26,926 bases of DNA from CAYVMN01 sp964452575 (GTDB lineage: Bacteria > Desulfobacterota > DSM-4660 > Desulfatiglandales > Desulfatiglandaceae). Made by a program: the position numbers and the translations under genes. Below the pieces are notes generated by a model. That model was not told where the DNA came from and searched no databases. It was given only the letters and a program-made list of their open reading frames with translations. The stretch covers positions 1-26,926 of the forward strand of contig CAYVMN010000033.1 of NCBI GenBank assembly GCA_964452575.1, in the 5' to 3' direction. How positions within the stretch are numbered: the stretch's first letter is position 1; the number at the start of each line of letters is the position of its first letter. Shown here in pieces: positions 1-9,100 of the stretch.

Positions 1-77
1 GAATGCCAGATCAAAATCTCGCGGCGATTGCAACGACTAAAATTACGAAGTCAAACTAAGTCTGAGTCTATACTCAC

Positions 78-1364
78 CTACTCACTGCCTCCGTTAGTGT
101 TATCGAGGCTGAACAGCCTCCTCGTTATGTCCAGGTAGGTGTCAAGGGTCGGCCTCCCTGCCCTTCCCTTCAGGAACAGGATGGGATCATTAATTATCTT
201 TTCAACAATCGAGTGGGCAAGGGTCTGTATGACCGCTTTCTGCTCAGATGTAAGCCCTCCTAAGGCAGAGGTGCTCCGCTTGAGCTCTGACTGAACGATG
301 GATTCTGCCTTGTCCCTCAACGACACGATCGTTGGCACTACCGCAAGGGTTTTGAGCCATTCCTGGAACCTGACAACCTCTTCCAGTACGATGCCCTCGG
401 CCCTAACGGCCTCCTGCTGTCGTTGAGCCATGTTTAGATCGATTACGCCCTTCAGGTCGTCAATATCATACAGGTATACATTGTTCAAGGTGTTGATCTC
501 TGGCTGGACGTCTCTTGGCACTGCGATGTCAATAAAAAAGAGGGCGCGATTACGCCTCTTTCTCAGGGATGCCTTGACCTGGTCATAGGTGATCACATAA
601 TCACGGGACGCCGTAGAGGCAATTACGATATCGACCTCTGTGAGCTGGAACCCAATTTCGTCAAAGGAGACAGGCACTGCATGAAAGAGATTTGCCACCT
701 GAACAGCCCTCTCGAAGGTACGATTGGCCACCACTATTGATTTAACTCCCTGTCTAATCATGTGTCTTGCAGCAAGCTCAGCCATCTCGCCCGCACCTAT
801 GAGGAAGACCTTTTTTCCATCCAGGTTGTGAAAGATCTTTTTTGCCAATTCAACGGCCGCGTAACTGATTGAGACTGCAGCCCCGCTGATTCCAGTCTCG
901 GTTCTAACCCTCTTTGCCACGTGGAAGGTGCGGTGCATCAATCGGTTCAGGATGACTCCTGAGGTCTTTGCCCTGGTGGCCTGGGCATAGGCGTCTTTTA
1001 CCTGCCCCAATATCTGGGGTTCACCTACTACCATTGAGTCAAGGCTGGCTGCAACATTGAAGATATGCCTGACCGCATCCATCCCCTCGAACGTATAAAG
1101 GGCCGACAAAAACCTGTCTTCAGGCATCCCACCGAGTTCCGACATGAACGAGATCACCGCCCTCCTCGCCTTCCCTACGGTTTCGGTCGTAAACAGGGCC
1201 TCCACCCTGTTGCAGGTGGAAAGGAAGAGGCCCTCCTTGATCGATTCATTCTCCCTCATGAAGGAAAGCGCCTTTGCGACATTTTCCGGTCCTGTTGCCA
1301 GGCACTCTCTCAGTTCAACCGGGGCGGTCTCATGATTCATTCCGATGTTTACAATGGTTGTCAT
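78..1364 (-). CDS. hemA: Glutamyl-tRNA reductase
   Basis: Reduces glutamyl-tRNA(Glu) to glutamate-1-semialdehyde with NADPH, the first committed step of C5-pathway tetrapyrrole synthesis, in the cytoplasm. The 428-residue length is normal. Visible features: the catalytic-cysteine motif STCNRVE with Cys51; the family motif SMVVGEPQILGQ at 110-121; a Rossmann NADPH site with GAGEMAELAA at about 190-199; and a C-terminal helical dimerisation region from about residue 320. Its start overlaps the end of ccsA by 4 bases (ATGA), so translation is probably coupled. It is the last gene of the radical SAM-precorrin-2 dehydrogenase-ccsA-hemA operon inside the window. In relatives hemC often follows, but the 77 bases remaining here show no recognisable start of it. 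Identity is secure. Confidence 0.97.
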   Translation of the reverse strand: MTTIVNIGMNHETAPVELRECLATGPENVAKALSFMRENESIKEGLFLSTCNRVEALFTTETVGKARRAVISFMSELGGMPEDRFLSALYTFEGMDAVRHIFNVAASLDSMVVGEPQILGQVKDAYAQATRAKTSGVILNRLMHRTFHVAKRVRTETGISGAAVSISYAAVELAKKIFHNLDGKKVFLIGAGEMAELAARHMIRQGVKSIVVANRTFERAVQVANLFHAVPVSFDEIGFQLTEVDIVIASTASRDYVITYDQVKASLRKRRNRALFFIDIAVPRDVQPEINTLNNVYLYDIDDLKGVIDLNMAQRQQEAVRAEGIVLEEVVRFQEWLKTLAVVPTIVSLRDKAESIVQSELKRSTSALGGLTSEQKAVIQTLAHSIVEKIINDPILFLKGRAGRPTLDTYLDITRRLFSLDNTNGGSE

Positions 1365-2200
1365 ATCCTTGTTCGCGCCCCCAATTGGCTGAAACTATGG
1401 TATCCCCCTAGCCATAGGCTGGCGCCCACAAAGGTGAAGATCAGGATACAAAAGCAGACAATGGACATAATGGCTGCCCTGCGGCCCTGCCATCCAACGG
1501 CAAGCCTTTCATGCAGCAGGGCGGCATAGAATAGCCATGTAATCAGGGACCACACCTCCTTTGGATCCCATTGCCAATAGGTGCCGAGAGCGAACTGGGC
1601 ATAAATTGAACCAGTTATCATTCCAACAGTCAGAAATGGAAAACCGTATACAATGGAATAGTGATTTATTCCATCCAGGGTGGCCAGGGATGGGAGCCTG
1701 TCATAAAATGAACCGAGCCTCTTGTGCTTTATATAATGTTCCTGGATCAGATACATGACGGCAGAGAGGAATGCCATGGCGAACAGGCCATTTCCCATGA
1801 ATATGGTTCCAACATGGAAAGTGAGCCACAGGCTCTTAAAGATGGGTCTTACTGGTCCCTCTATCCACGGCATTGTGTATGATATGATCATCAAGAACGC
1901 CGAAAAAGGGGCCACAAATGAACCCAGGACCTTCAGCCTGAACTTCCAGTGAAATGCGAGATATGCGCAAAGGATACACCATGAAAAGAATGAAAGTGCG
2001 GATTTGAGGTCCAAGACAGGGGCTGTACCCAGGGAATAGTATCGGTAGCACAAAAAAATAGTATGAGATACCAGTCCAACTACGAGAATTCGATTGGACC
2101 ACTTGAAAACCAGCTTGTGCTGTCTTATCAGATAGACAATGAATCCCCCACTTGCTAGCAATTCAAAAAAAAGCGCCAGATTGAACCAGAAAAAAACCAT
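1361..2200 (-). CDS. ccsA: Cytochrome c biogenesis protein CcsA/ResC family (HemX-like)
   Basis: Integral membrane haem-handling protein of the CcsA/CcmC/HemX family. In system II cytochrome c maturation such proteins move haem across the membrane for attachment to apocytochromes. The 279-residue protein is almost entirely hydrophobic, with about eight predicted membrane helices. It carries the tryptophan-rich haem-binding segment GTYWQWDPKEVW at about 206-217. Candidate haem-ligand histidines are His129 (WLTFHV) and His268 (GGYHSF), which flank that segment as in the family. It lies 14 bases after precorrin-2 dehydrogenase and overlaps hemA by 4 bases. No CcsB/ResB partner is in the window. 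A short CcsA-like protein next to hemA could instead be a HemX-type regulator of HemA level, as in Bacillus; the sequence alone does not separate these roles. Confidence 0.88.
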   Translation of the reverse strand: MVFFWFNLALFFELLASGGFIVYLIRQHKLVFKWSNRILVVGLVSHTIFLCYRYYSLGTAPVLDLKSALSFFSWCILCAYLAFHWKFRLKVLGSFVAPFSAFLMIISYTMPWIEGPVRPIFKSLWLTFHVGTIFMGNGLFAMAFLSAVMYLIQEHYIKHKRLGSFYDRLPSLATLDGINHYSIVYGFPFLTVGMITGSIYAQFALGTYWQWDPKEVWSLITWLFYAALLHERLAVGWQGRRAAIMSIVCFCILIFTFVGASLWLGGYHSFSQLGARTRI

Positions 2201-2214
2201 ATGATTTAAAGGTG

Positions 2215-2880
2215 TTAACTAATATCGTTAATAATTTTTCTTATGTCAGCACCGGGTGGAAGGACCTTTGATAAGATCGACCTTACCTTTGCCGGGTCAT
2301 TTTCTGAAATGGCCTCAAGAATACCCGACTCTATCATTTCGTAAAAGACCACCCTGTTTTCCTCCTGAGAAAGCCCCATTGCCAAGACCTCTTTGCGCAG
2401 ACGGCCCATCAATTTCAGGAAGATCTCATATTCCGTGCCGAATTGTCCCTCTAGCTCCTCCCTTATCTTCTTTGAAAGGGCAGGACTTTTTCCACTGGTA
2501 GAAATGGCGATTAATAGCTCTCCCCTCTTCAGGACAGACGGGACAATGAAATTGCAGTCCGAGGGCTGATCAACCGCATTGACCAGGAGCCCTCTTTTCC
2601 TGGCCGCCTCGGCGATCTGGTGATTTAATTCTCTGTCATCGGTTGCTGCTATAACCAGGCATACATCGTCAAGATTTCGGTCCTCGAATTCATCGCCAAG
2701 CAGTCGGATTGTGCCACTGTCAACCAAGCTCTTAAGCTCAGAGGCTAAGTCTTTGGCAACAATGCCAATTGAGGCCCCGAATTCTAGCAATCCCTCCACC
2801 TTTCTTCGGGCCACCGGACCGCCCCCCACCACGAGGGCCTTTTTTCCTTCTAGGTCAAGAAGAATTGGATAGTAGCCCAT
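2215..2880 (-). CDS. sirC: Precorrin-2 dehydrogenase / sirohydrochlorin ferrochelatase-type (SirC/CysG-N/Met8 family)
   Basis: NAD-dependent oxidation of precorrin-2 to sirohydrochlorin, the route to sirohaem and, in many sulfate reducers, to haem through the sirohaem pathway. The 221-residue protein begins with the typical family opening YPILLDLEGKKALVVGGG. The dinucleotide-binding glycines are at 19-24 (GGGPVA). The conserved block STSGKSPALSKKIREELE lies near residues 149-166, followed by the helical C-terminal dimerisation domain. There is no SUMT methyltransferase domain, so this is the stand-alone form rather than full-length CysG. It starts 6 bases after the radical SAM gene and ends 14 bases before ccsA, so it is within one operon. 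Whether it also chelates iron, as Met8 does, cannot be told from sequence. Confidence 0.93.
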   Translation of the reverse strand: MGYYPILLDLEGKKALVVGGGPVARRKVEGLLEFGASIGIVAKDLASELKSLVDSGTIRLLGDEFEDRNLDDVCLVIAATDDRELNHQIAEAARKRGLLVNAVDQPSDCNFIVPSVLKRGELLIAISTSGKSPALSKKIREELEGQFGTEYEIFLKLMGRLRKEVLAMGLSQEENRVVFYEMIESGILEAISENDPAKVRSILSKVLPPGADIRKIINDIS

Positions 2881-2886
2881 GGCCGA

Positions 2887-4047
2887 TTACACATACCTGT
2901 CCACCATATCCGTTATAAACCTCTCCAGGCCCTGATCCCCCTCCTTGGCCCTGATATCGCTGAGAAGCTTCTTGATCTTGTCGTAGGTCACTGGATCCCG
3001 GTTGAGGTCCTCGGTGGATCGATATGCGCCACCCCTTCGCCCGACACGGTATATCAACCGTTCAGGTTCAGGCAGTTCCTGGTATTTTTGGATAACCTTC
3101 AACATCTTCTCCTTGTCTTCAGGGAGCCTTCCGGAGACCTCTTCCAGCAGGTTCATGATGTGATCGCTTGTGACCATGCTGGTGATGCCGTCTAAGGTGT
3201 TTATGAATAGCTTAATCTCCTCTGCAAGCATATCATCGGTTTGCATTGTAAAGCTGCCATCCTTCAATTTCTGGTACAGGGGTACTCGACTCGGTACCCT
3301 TAGGCTGCGTAGTCGGATAAAATAGGGGTTAATCTGATTCAAGGCCTTGGCAGTCTCTCTGGCATGCTCGCGCCACATCTCTTGACCGCCCAGGCCTGGC
3401 ATCACATATTCGGAGAGTTCAAGGCCCGCCTTCATCACCTTTCGTCCGGCCTCGACGTGCTGGGCGGCCGTGACCCCCTTTTTCATGAGTTTGAGCAGCG
3501 GGTCATAGGCGGTCTCAAGCCCTATATGCACCCTATCGAGGCCCGCCGCGTGGATCTTTTTCAATGATTCCAATGATTTTCTTGCAACTGTACGGGACCT
3601 GGAATAGCTAGTCACACGGCTAATCTCGGGAAATTTCTCTCTCAGAAACCCCAGTACTTCGACAAGATCGCCGGTCTTCATGATCAGGTTGTCGGCGTCT
3701 TGGAGGAAACAGGCCCCTGTTCCATAGTAGAGCCAGACTGCAATGCTGCGGTAGCTTTCGCTGTAACTGGGACTGCCAAGGATTGAGCCGATCACCTGAT
3801 CAGTAACCCTTCCTGCAGAGCCCAGTTTCCACGAGAGCGCCTTTATCTCATTTGCTATATCCCTCGCCGTCTGGATATCCCTCTTGATCTCTGCCACGGT
3901 TCTCAGGGAAAATCTCCTTTTCTTATAGACCGGGCAGAACTGACACTGATTCCAGGGGCAGTTTCGGGTAAGTCTCAAGAGAAGACTGCGTGCCTCGTTG
4001 GGCGGCCTGATGGGGCCTTGCTCAAAACTGGATTGTCCTTGCCTCAT
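2887..4047 (-). CDS. Radical SAM protein of unknown function with CX4CX2C cluster motif
   Basis: 386-residue radical SAM enzyme with no recognised specific function. The cluster-binding cysteines appear to be Cys30, Cys35 and Cys38 in NCPWNQCQFCPVY, a CX4CX2C spacing instead of the usual CX3CX2C. Downstream are typical radical SAM barrel elements: the strand DRVHIGLETAYDPLLKLMKKG, where IGLE matches the common glycine-glutamate motif, then MPGLGGQEMW. The C-terminus is helical and charged, with no extra cysteine cluster. There is no B12 domain. It is the first gene of the tetrapyrrole operon, 6 bases before precorrin-2 dehydrogenase, so a role near haem or sirohaem metabolism is possible but unproven. 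Start: ATG preceded by GCGAGG at about 10 bases. Class certain, substrate unknown. Confidence 0.85.
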   Translation of the reverse strand: MRQGQSSFEQGPIRPPNEARSLLLRLTRNCPWNQCQFCPVYKKRRFSLRTVAEIKRDIQTARDIANEIKALSWKLGSAGRVTDQVIGSILGSPSYSESYRSIAVWLYYGTGACFLQDADNLIMKTGDLVEVLGFLREKFPEISRVTSYSRSRTVARKSLESLKKIHAAGLDRVHIGLETAYDPLLKLMKKGVTAAQHVEAGRKVMKAGLELSEYVMPGLGGQEMWREHARETAKALNQINPYFIRLRSLRVPSRVPLYQKLKDGSFTMQTDDMLAEEIKLFINTLDGITSMVTSDHIMNLLEEVSGRLPEDKEKMLKVIQKYQELPEPERLIYRVGRRGGAYRSTEDLNRDPVTYDKIKKLLSDIRAKEGDQGLERFITDMVDRYV

Positions 4048-4067
4048 TCCTTTTGTACCTCGCGCCT

Positions 4068-4096
4068 TTCATAACTCATTTTATTCTTTATGACAA
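4068..4096 (-). promoter_or_regulatory. Candidate sigma70 promoter of the radical SAM-sirC-ccsA-hemA operon
   Basis: On the minus strand TTGTCA (4096-4091) and TATGAA (4073-4068) are separated by 17 bases. They match the consensus 5/6 and 4/6. Transcription would start about 12-15 bases before the ATG at 4047, giving a very short leader that still contains GCGAGG. The position is right for the operon, but the -10 element is weak. Confidence 0.45.
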
Positions 4097-4138
4097 AAAC
4101 AGGGGATAATATCAACCTTCTTCATTCAGGACTCACGG

Positions 4139-4173
4139 GTTCAGATCTGCGGGAAAGATATTGAGGTCTGAAC
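4139..4173. repeat. Inverted repeat in a divergent intergenic region
   Basis: GTTCAGATC (4139-4147) and GGTCTGAAC (4165-4173) are inverted copies with one mismatch, which would be a G-U pair in RNA, separated by 17 bases. A second copy of the outer part, TGAACC (4176-4181), can also pair with GGTTCA (4138-4143). The repeat lies between the two candidate divergent promoters at 4068-4096 and 4203-4231. An operator for a shared regulator is a possible reading; chance is not excluded. Confidence 0.4.
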
Positions 4174-4202
4174 TGTGAACCTGGATAGGTACAAAATTTC
4201 TT

Positions 4203-4231
4203 TTGCTACGATGTGATGGCCCGTGTATAGT
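4203..4231 (+). promoter_or_regulatory. Candidate sigma70 promoter of the methyltransferase gene
   Basis: TTGCTA (4203-4208) and TATAGT (4226-4231) are separated by 17 bases and match the consensus 4/6 and 5/6. The expected transcription start is near 4238. That argues against the upstream TTG at 4237 as the translation start and favours an ATG at 4252 or 4261. Confidence 0.45.
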
Positions 4232-4251
4232 CCCCATTGCAGAATTGCGGA

Positions 4252-5079
4252 ATGGGGAAGATGACACGCAGCAGCCATTATCTGATGGAAAGCCTTGAGG
4301 AGGCTGTCCGCCTTGAGCTCAAGACCGACCCAGAAGTATTACGAAACCAGGCTATGTGGTGCGGTCTGAGGCCTGGCCTTCGGGTCCTAGACGTCGGTTG
4401 TGGTCCCGGAAAGACGAGCTCAATCCTGCACGAAATGGTCCAGCCAAGCGGCCAGGTGGTAGGGGTCGACTTTTCAGAAGAAAGAATCGAATACGCAAAA
4501 GGGCACTATGGCATGAAGTCAGGTCTTGAGTTTCGGGTTCGTGATTTCACAGCACCACTTGATGGACTGGGATACTTTGATCTTATTTGGGTCCGTTTCG
4601 TACTGGAGTATCACCGAGCGGAAGGTGCCAAAATTGTTGAAAATCTGACAAGGTGCCTCAAACCGGGTGGTACCCTTTGTCTACTTGATCTTGACCATAA
4701 CTGCCTAAACCATTATGAACTTCCGGCCCCTATGGAAAAAACCCTGTTTGAGCTCATGGGCACACTGGAGGAGGAGCATGACTTTGATCCGTATGCAGGC
4801 AGAAAACTATATGCCTATCTATATGACTTAAATTATGAAGATATCGAGGTAAAGCTGATGGCTCACCACCTTATTTATGGAAGGCTCAAAGAGGTGGACG
4901 CCTTCAACTGGCTCAAGAAGGTGGAGGTGATCTCTACCAAGGCTGAAGCGATCTTCGAAGGATACCCTGGGGGCAGGGAACAGTTTTTTTCAGATTTTAT
5001 TGGTTTTTTTGATAATCCCAGGAGATTTACCTATACCCCCTTAATACTATGCAAAGGCTGCAAGCCTCTATCAGCCTGA
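4252..5079 (+). CDS. Class I SAM-dependent methyltransferase
   Basis: Predicted SAM-dependent methyltransferase of about 275 residues. Near residue 45 is motif I, LDVGCGPGKTS, followed by the acidic end of strand 2, VVGVDFSEE, and a motif IV-like block FDLIWVRFVLEYH. The next block, LKPGGTLCLLDLDHNCLN, is typical of UbiE/type 11 methyltransferases. The C-terminal ~100 residues (helical, with GRLKEVDAFNWLKKVEVIS) are probably the substrate-binding part. I cannot name the substrate. The gene stands alone on the plus strand and converges on the response regulator 22 bases later. Start choice is uncertain: TTG 4237, ATG 4252 and ATG 4261 are in frame, none has a well-spaced Shine-Dalgarno sequence, and the predicted promoter excludes the first. 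Confidence 0.88.
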   Translation: MGKMTRSSHYLMESLEEAVRLELKTDPEVLRNQAMWCGLRPGLRVLDVGCGPGKTSSILHEMVQPSGQVVGVDFSEERIEYAKGHYGMKSGLEFRVRDFTAPLDGLGYFDLIWVRFVLEYHRAEGAKIVENLTRCLKPGGTLCLLDLDHNCLNHYELPAPMEKTLFELMGTLEEEHDFDPYAGRKLYAYLYDLNYEDIEVKLMAHHLIYGRLKEVDAFNWLKKVEVISTKAEAIFEGYPGGREQFFSDFIGFFDNPRRFTYTPLILCKGCKPLSA

Positions 5080-5101
5080 GCGATCACCCCTTTCAAATAG
5101 C

Positions 5102-6142
5102 CTATTCCTCCCCGAATTGGTCTAATATTTCCAGGAATGTTTCCTCGCAGGACAAAAAGGCCTCCACGACCATGGGATCGAAATGCTTGCCCTTCTCTCC
5201 AATTATCATAGCCTTTGCCATTTCATGGGGATAGGCGTCCTTATAGACCCTTTTGGTGACAAGTGCATCGTACACATCTGATAAGGCCACAATCCGGGCA
5301 GAGAAAGGGATCTCATCTGCCTTGAGGCCGCTGGGATATCCGGTACCGTCAAATTTCTCGTGGTGTGAGAGGGCAATTTCCGAGCTCATCCGCAAATAAT
5401 CAGCCTTTGGATATCTTTTTAGGGCCTCGCTGATGGTCTGATATCCGATCTGGCAGTGGGTCTTCATGATCTCGAGGTCTTTGTTGTCATACCGTCCAGG
5501 TTTTTGCAATACATAGTCCGGGATACCTATCTTTCCGATATCATGGAGGGGGCTGGTGAGAAAGATGTTTTCTATAAACAGATTGTCTACCTCTGAAGGA
5601 GAACCCTCCGACGCGACAATAGCAGCGGCCAGCGTCTTGGCGTAGTAACGTATGCGCTCTAAGTGATTACCCGTCTCCAAATCTCGTGACTCAGCCAGTT
5701 TGGCCATGGAAAATATGACTATGTCTCTTGTTAGATAACCTAATATCCTTTCCCCTGCCCTTATCCTAACTGCCAATTCCTCCTGCATAAAGGGCTTGGT
5801 AATGAAATCATCGGCCCCTGCGTCCATGCCCGATACAATATCGTGCACTTCGCTCTTTGAGGTGACTATGATGACGAAGGTGTATTGGCTTCCTTCAGCC
5901 GCCCTAATCCTCCTGCACAATTCAGGCCCATCCATTCCTGGCATTATCCAATCAGTGATAACGATCTTGGGCATCTTATTCTTCCAGATTTCCCACGCGG
6001 CTATCCCATCTTCGGCTACGAGTGTATCGTAGCCTAAGCTCTGGATTAGTAGTTCCAGTTTCTTTCGGCTCACAAGCTCATCATCCACAACCAAGATTTT
6101 TGTAGACGAGCCCGCGTTATCCTTTTGCAATATCTGCAGCAT
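5102..6142 (-). CDS. Response regulator with HD-GYP domain (predicted c-di-GMP phosphodiesterase)
   Basis: 346-residue two-domain regulator of the RpfG type. The receiver domain, about 15-130, has the acidic pair Asp20-Asp21, the phospho-acceptor Asp64 in VITDWIMPGMDG, and the switch lysine in FITKPF at about 116. The HD-GYP domain, about 140-340, has the metal-binding His200-Asp201 in LHDIGKIGIPD, then HHE at 260-262 and the signature DGTGYPSGL at about 265-273. All metal-binding motifs look intact, so cyclic-di-GMP hydrolysis is the likely output. The gene start overlaps the end of the hybrid kinase by 26 bases, so the two are cotranscribed and the kinase is the probable phosphodonor. No DNA-binding domain is present. 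Function inferred from family. Confidence 0.93.
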   Translation of the reverse strand: MLQILQKDNAGSSTKILVVDDELVSRKKLELLIQSLGYDTLVAEDGIAAWEIWKNKMPKIVITDWIMPGMDGPELCRRIRAAEGSQYTFVIIVTSKSEVHDIVSGMDAGADDFITKPFMQEELAVRIRAGERILGYLTRDIVIFSMAKLAESRDLETGNHLERIRYYAKTLAAAIVASEGSPSEVDNLFIENIFLTSPLHDIGKIGIPDYVLQKPGRYDNKDLEIMKTHCQIGYQTISEALKRYPKADYLRMSSEIALSHHEKFDGTGYPSGLKADEIPFSARIVALSDVYDALVTKRVYKDAYPHEMAKAMIIGEKGKHFDPMVVEAFLSCEETFLEILDQFGEE

Positions 6143-9100
6143 CCTTGACGTAATCCTCTAACCGACGAAATTCTCTTTCAAATCTCTCAAGGGTCTCAAA
6201 GCCATTCCGAAAATCACCTGATTTCCCTATCTGTTCAAGTTCCAGGGCCACGCTGGAGAGGCTGTTAGCGACCAGGTTTGCCGCCCCACCCTTGATGGAG
6301 TGAGCCTCTTTCCAGAGCACCTCGGCATCTTTACTCCTTAAGGCCGCATGCATGGTTTTGATCTGAACCCTGACAATCTTAAGAAACCCCCTGAGGACCT
6401 CCATTAGTACTTCTCTCTGGCCTTTAAATTCCTCGAGGGCCTCTTGAAAATCCATAGGGGCACCCCCAGTTTCAATCGTATGCTGAGACACAGGCGACGC
6501 GCAACTGGAATCAAAGGCCGTCCCGGTCCACTTTCTTACCATGGCCAGAAGTTCCTTTCTGCTCCAAGGCTTGGCAATATAATCGTCCATTCCTACATTC
6601 AGACACTTTTCCTTATAATCTGCTACTGCATGACCAGTCATGGCTACGATCGGCACCCTTTCTGCCTTTGCTGAAGCATCTCCTGTCCTTGCCCTTTGGA
6701 AATCATTTTCGAGATTTCGAATTGTCCTGGTGGCCTCATACCCGTCCATTACAGGCATTTGTATGTCCATTAAGATCAGATCGTAATCTCTCTGCCGATA
6801 GGCCTCTACTGCCTGATGGCCATTTTCCGCTAAGTCTACCTTATATCCGGCTTCCTGCAGATTAATTAGGGCCACCTCTTGATTGGTGGGGTAGTCCTCA
6901 GCCAACAGGATGTGGATCTTTTTCTCATATCCCGGATCCAAGACCTTTTCTGTCATCAGTTTTTGGGGTCTATCCCTTTCTCCCTTTTTCAAAATGCCCA
7001 AGGCCAGGGCAATTGAATTGAAAAGGTCACTCTGTTTGACCGGCTTGGTAATGTAGCCGTCAATTTCTAAATCCTTCAATCCCTCATCCGCCCTGATCCT
7101 GGCACCAGAGGTTGTTAGAATGATTGGAATCCCTTTGAGGGTCTCCCTATTCCTGATCTCCCTCGCGAGTTCAAGCCCGTTCATCTCGGGCATCTGTATA
7201 TCCGCCAAGATAAAATTGAGAGATTCCCCAGTTGAAATAGGGTCCTCCAAGATAGACAATGCCTTTTTGGCACTCTCGGCCTCCACGGGCACACAGCCCC
7301 ATGATCTCAAATACTCCGCCAAAATGAATCTGTTGGTCTGGTTGTCATCCACTACTAGGACCTTGAGGTCGTTCAAATTAATATTCTTTTCTTCTAAAGG
7401 AGGCTCCTTGGGCGTATCCTTTTCGAGGACAACTGTAAACCAAAAGGTGCTTCCTTTACCCTCTTCACTTTCCAGCCCAATCTCCCCTCCCATTAATTCT
7501 GTCAATTCCTTGGCGATGCTGGTCCCCAACCCGGTTCCACCATACTTCCTGGTGGTTGAGTCATCTGCCTGCGTAAAGCTATCGAATATCCTTTGCTGTT
7601 TCTCCCCTGCTATCCCTATGCCAGTGTCCTTTACCGAGAAACGGATCTTAACCCTGTCTTCCAGGTCTTCCACCATCTCTCCCTTTATGTATACCTCTCC
7701 AGTGTGGGTAAACTTAACGGCATTCCCGGCAAGGTTCACCATTATCTGTCGTAACCTGCCTGGGTCCCCGACCAATTGGGAGGGGACATCGGGTGACAGA
7801 AAACACATGAACTCCAGACCCTTTTGATTCGCCCTGGGTGCGATACTGTCCGCTAAATCCTCAACAACCGTGCTAAGATCAAAAGGGATCTTTTCAAGTT
7901 CAAACATCCCGGCCTCTATCTTTGAAAAATCCAGGATATCATTAATAATGTTGAGCAAGGACTTGGATTCTATGCGAATCGTATTGAAGATCTCTTTCTG
8001 CCTTTCATCAAGATCTGTATCCTGAATCAGTTCTGTCATACCGATGATCCCGTTCAACGGAGTCCTTATCTCGTGGCTCATATTTGCGAGGAAGACGCTC
8101 TTTGCCCGGTTGGCAGTCTCGGCAGCTATCTTGGCCTGTCGTAGCGCCTCGGCCTGTCTCTTTTCGGTCACATCCCTCACTACACCGCGAAATCCAGCTG
8201 CTCTACCCTCCAAGTCGTGCATGAGGGAGGCGGACATCTCAAGATTCCTGATGGCCCCGTCTTTTCTGACAATTTCGTATTCCATAACTCTTGCTGGTTT
8301 CCCTTCTCGGTATATCCGATTAAATACCTGATACATCCTCTTGGCCGTCTCTGGATCGGTGTACTCCCTGTAATTCATCCCCATGAGTTCATGATGGGGG
8401 TATCCAGAGATACTGCACAGTGAGTCATTGAAGAAGGTCAGGTTCCCTGAGAGATCAATCTCAAGGTAGCCCTCTTCAATGCCATCAAGTATGGTCCTGT
8501 ATTTTTCTTCGCTTTCCTGGAGTCTTTGAAATGATGTGGCCACAGCTATATTAAGGGCTGTTTGTGAGGCAACTCCCATTAGAAGATTTATATCGCTCTG
8601 TGTAAGGGGTCTCTTAGACTTGATGTTGTCTACCGCCAAGATGCCCAAAGATTCTCCTTCGTACACGATAGGGACACAGATAAGGGCCTTTACACCCATC
8701 TGTTCTGCTAACTCCATACTTCTCTTGGAAAACTTGTGCTTAATCTCGGCAATATCATCTACCAGAAAGGGCCTTTGCTCCCTAAAAGAAATTACGAAAA
8801 AGCCTTTAGAATCAGGCCTGTCGAGATGAAGTTCGGTTTGTTTCATCACCTCTTCTTGGTCAGCACTGTAACCATATCCGCCACCATAAAGCAGACGGGT
8901 CTTTTGCCTGTTTGCAAGCATAATTAGCCCTCGATCAAAATCTAACCGCTCCTCAATCACACTCATAACTGTTTTGATGAGAGCGTCAATATCCAAGATT
9001 GTAGAGGTGGCCTGCCCGATCTCTTGGACGAGCAAGGCGTTGTTGTATCGGATATTCATCTCCTCCAAAAGCTGCTTTGCCGCATCGCCCTGGGTTTCAA

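Noticed and set aside
1..77. Start of hemC downstream of hemA
   Set aside because: No ATG/GTG with open frame and HemC-like residues is visible in these 77 bases; stops occur soon after the hemA stop.
7120..7827. 235-codon plus-strand frame
   Set aside because: Antisense to the well-supported kinase gene (HisKA/ATPase/receiver region); composition is the mirror of that gene and no domain is recognisable.
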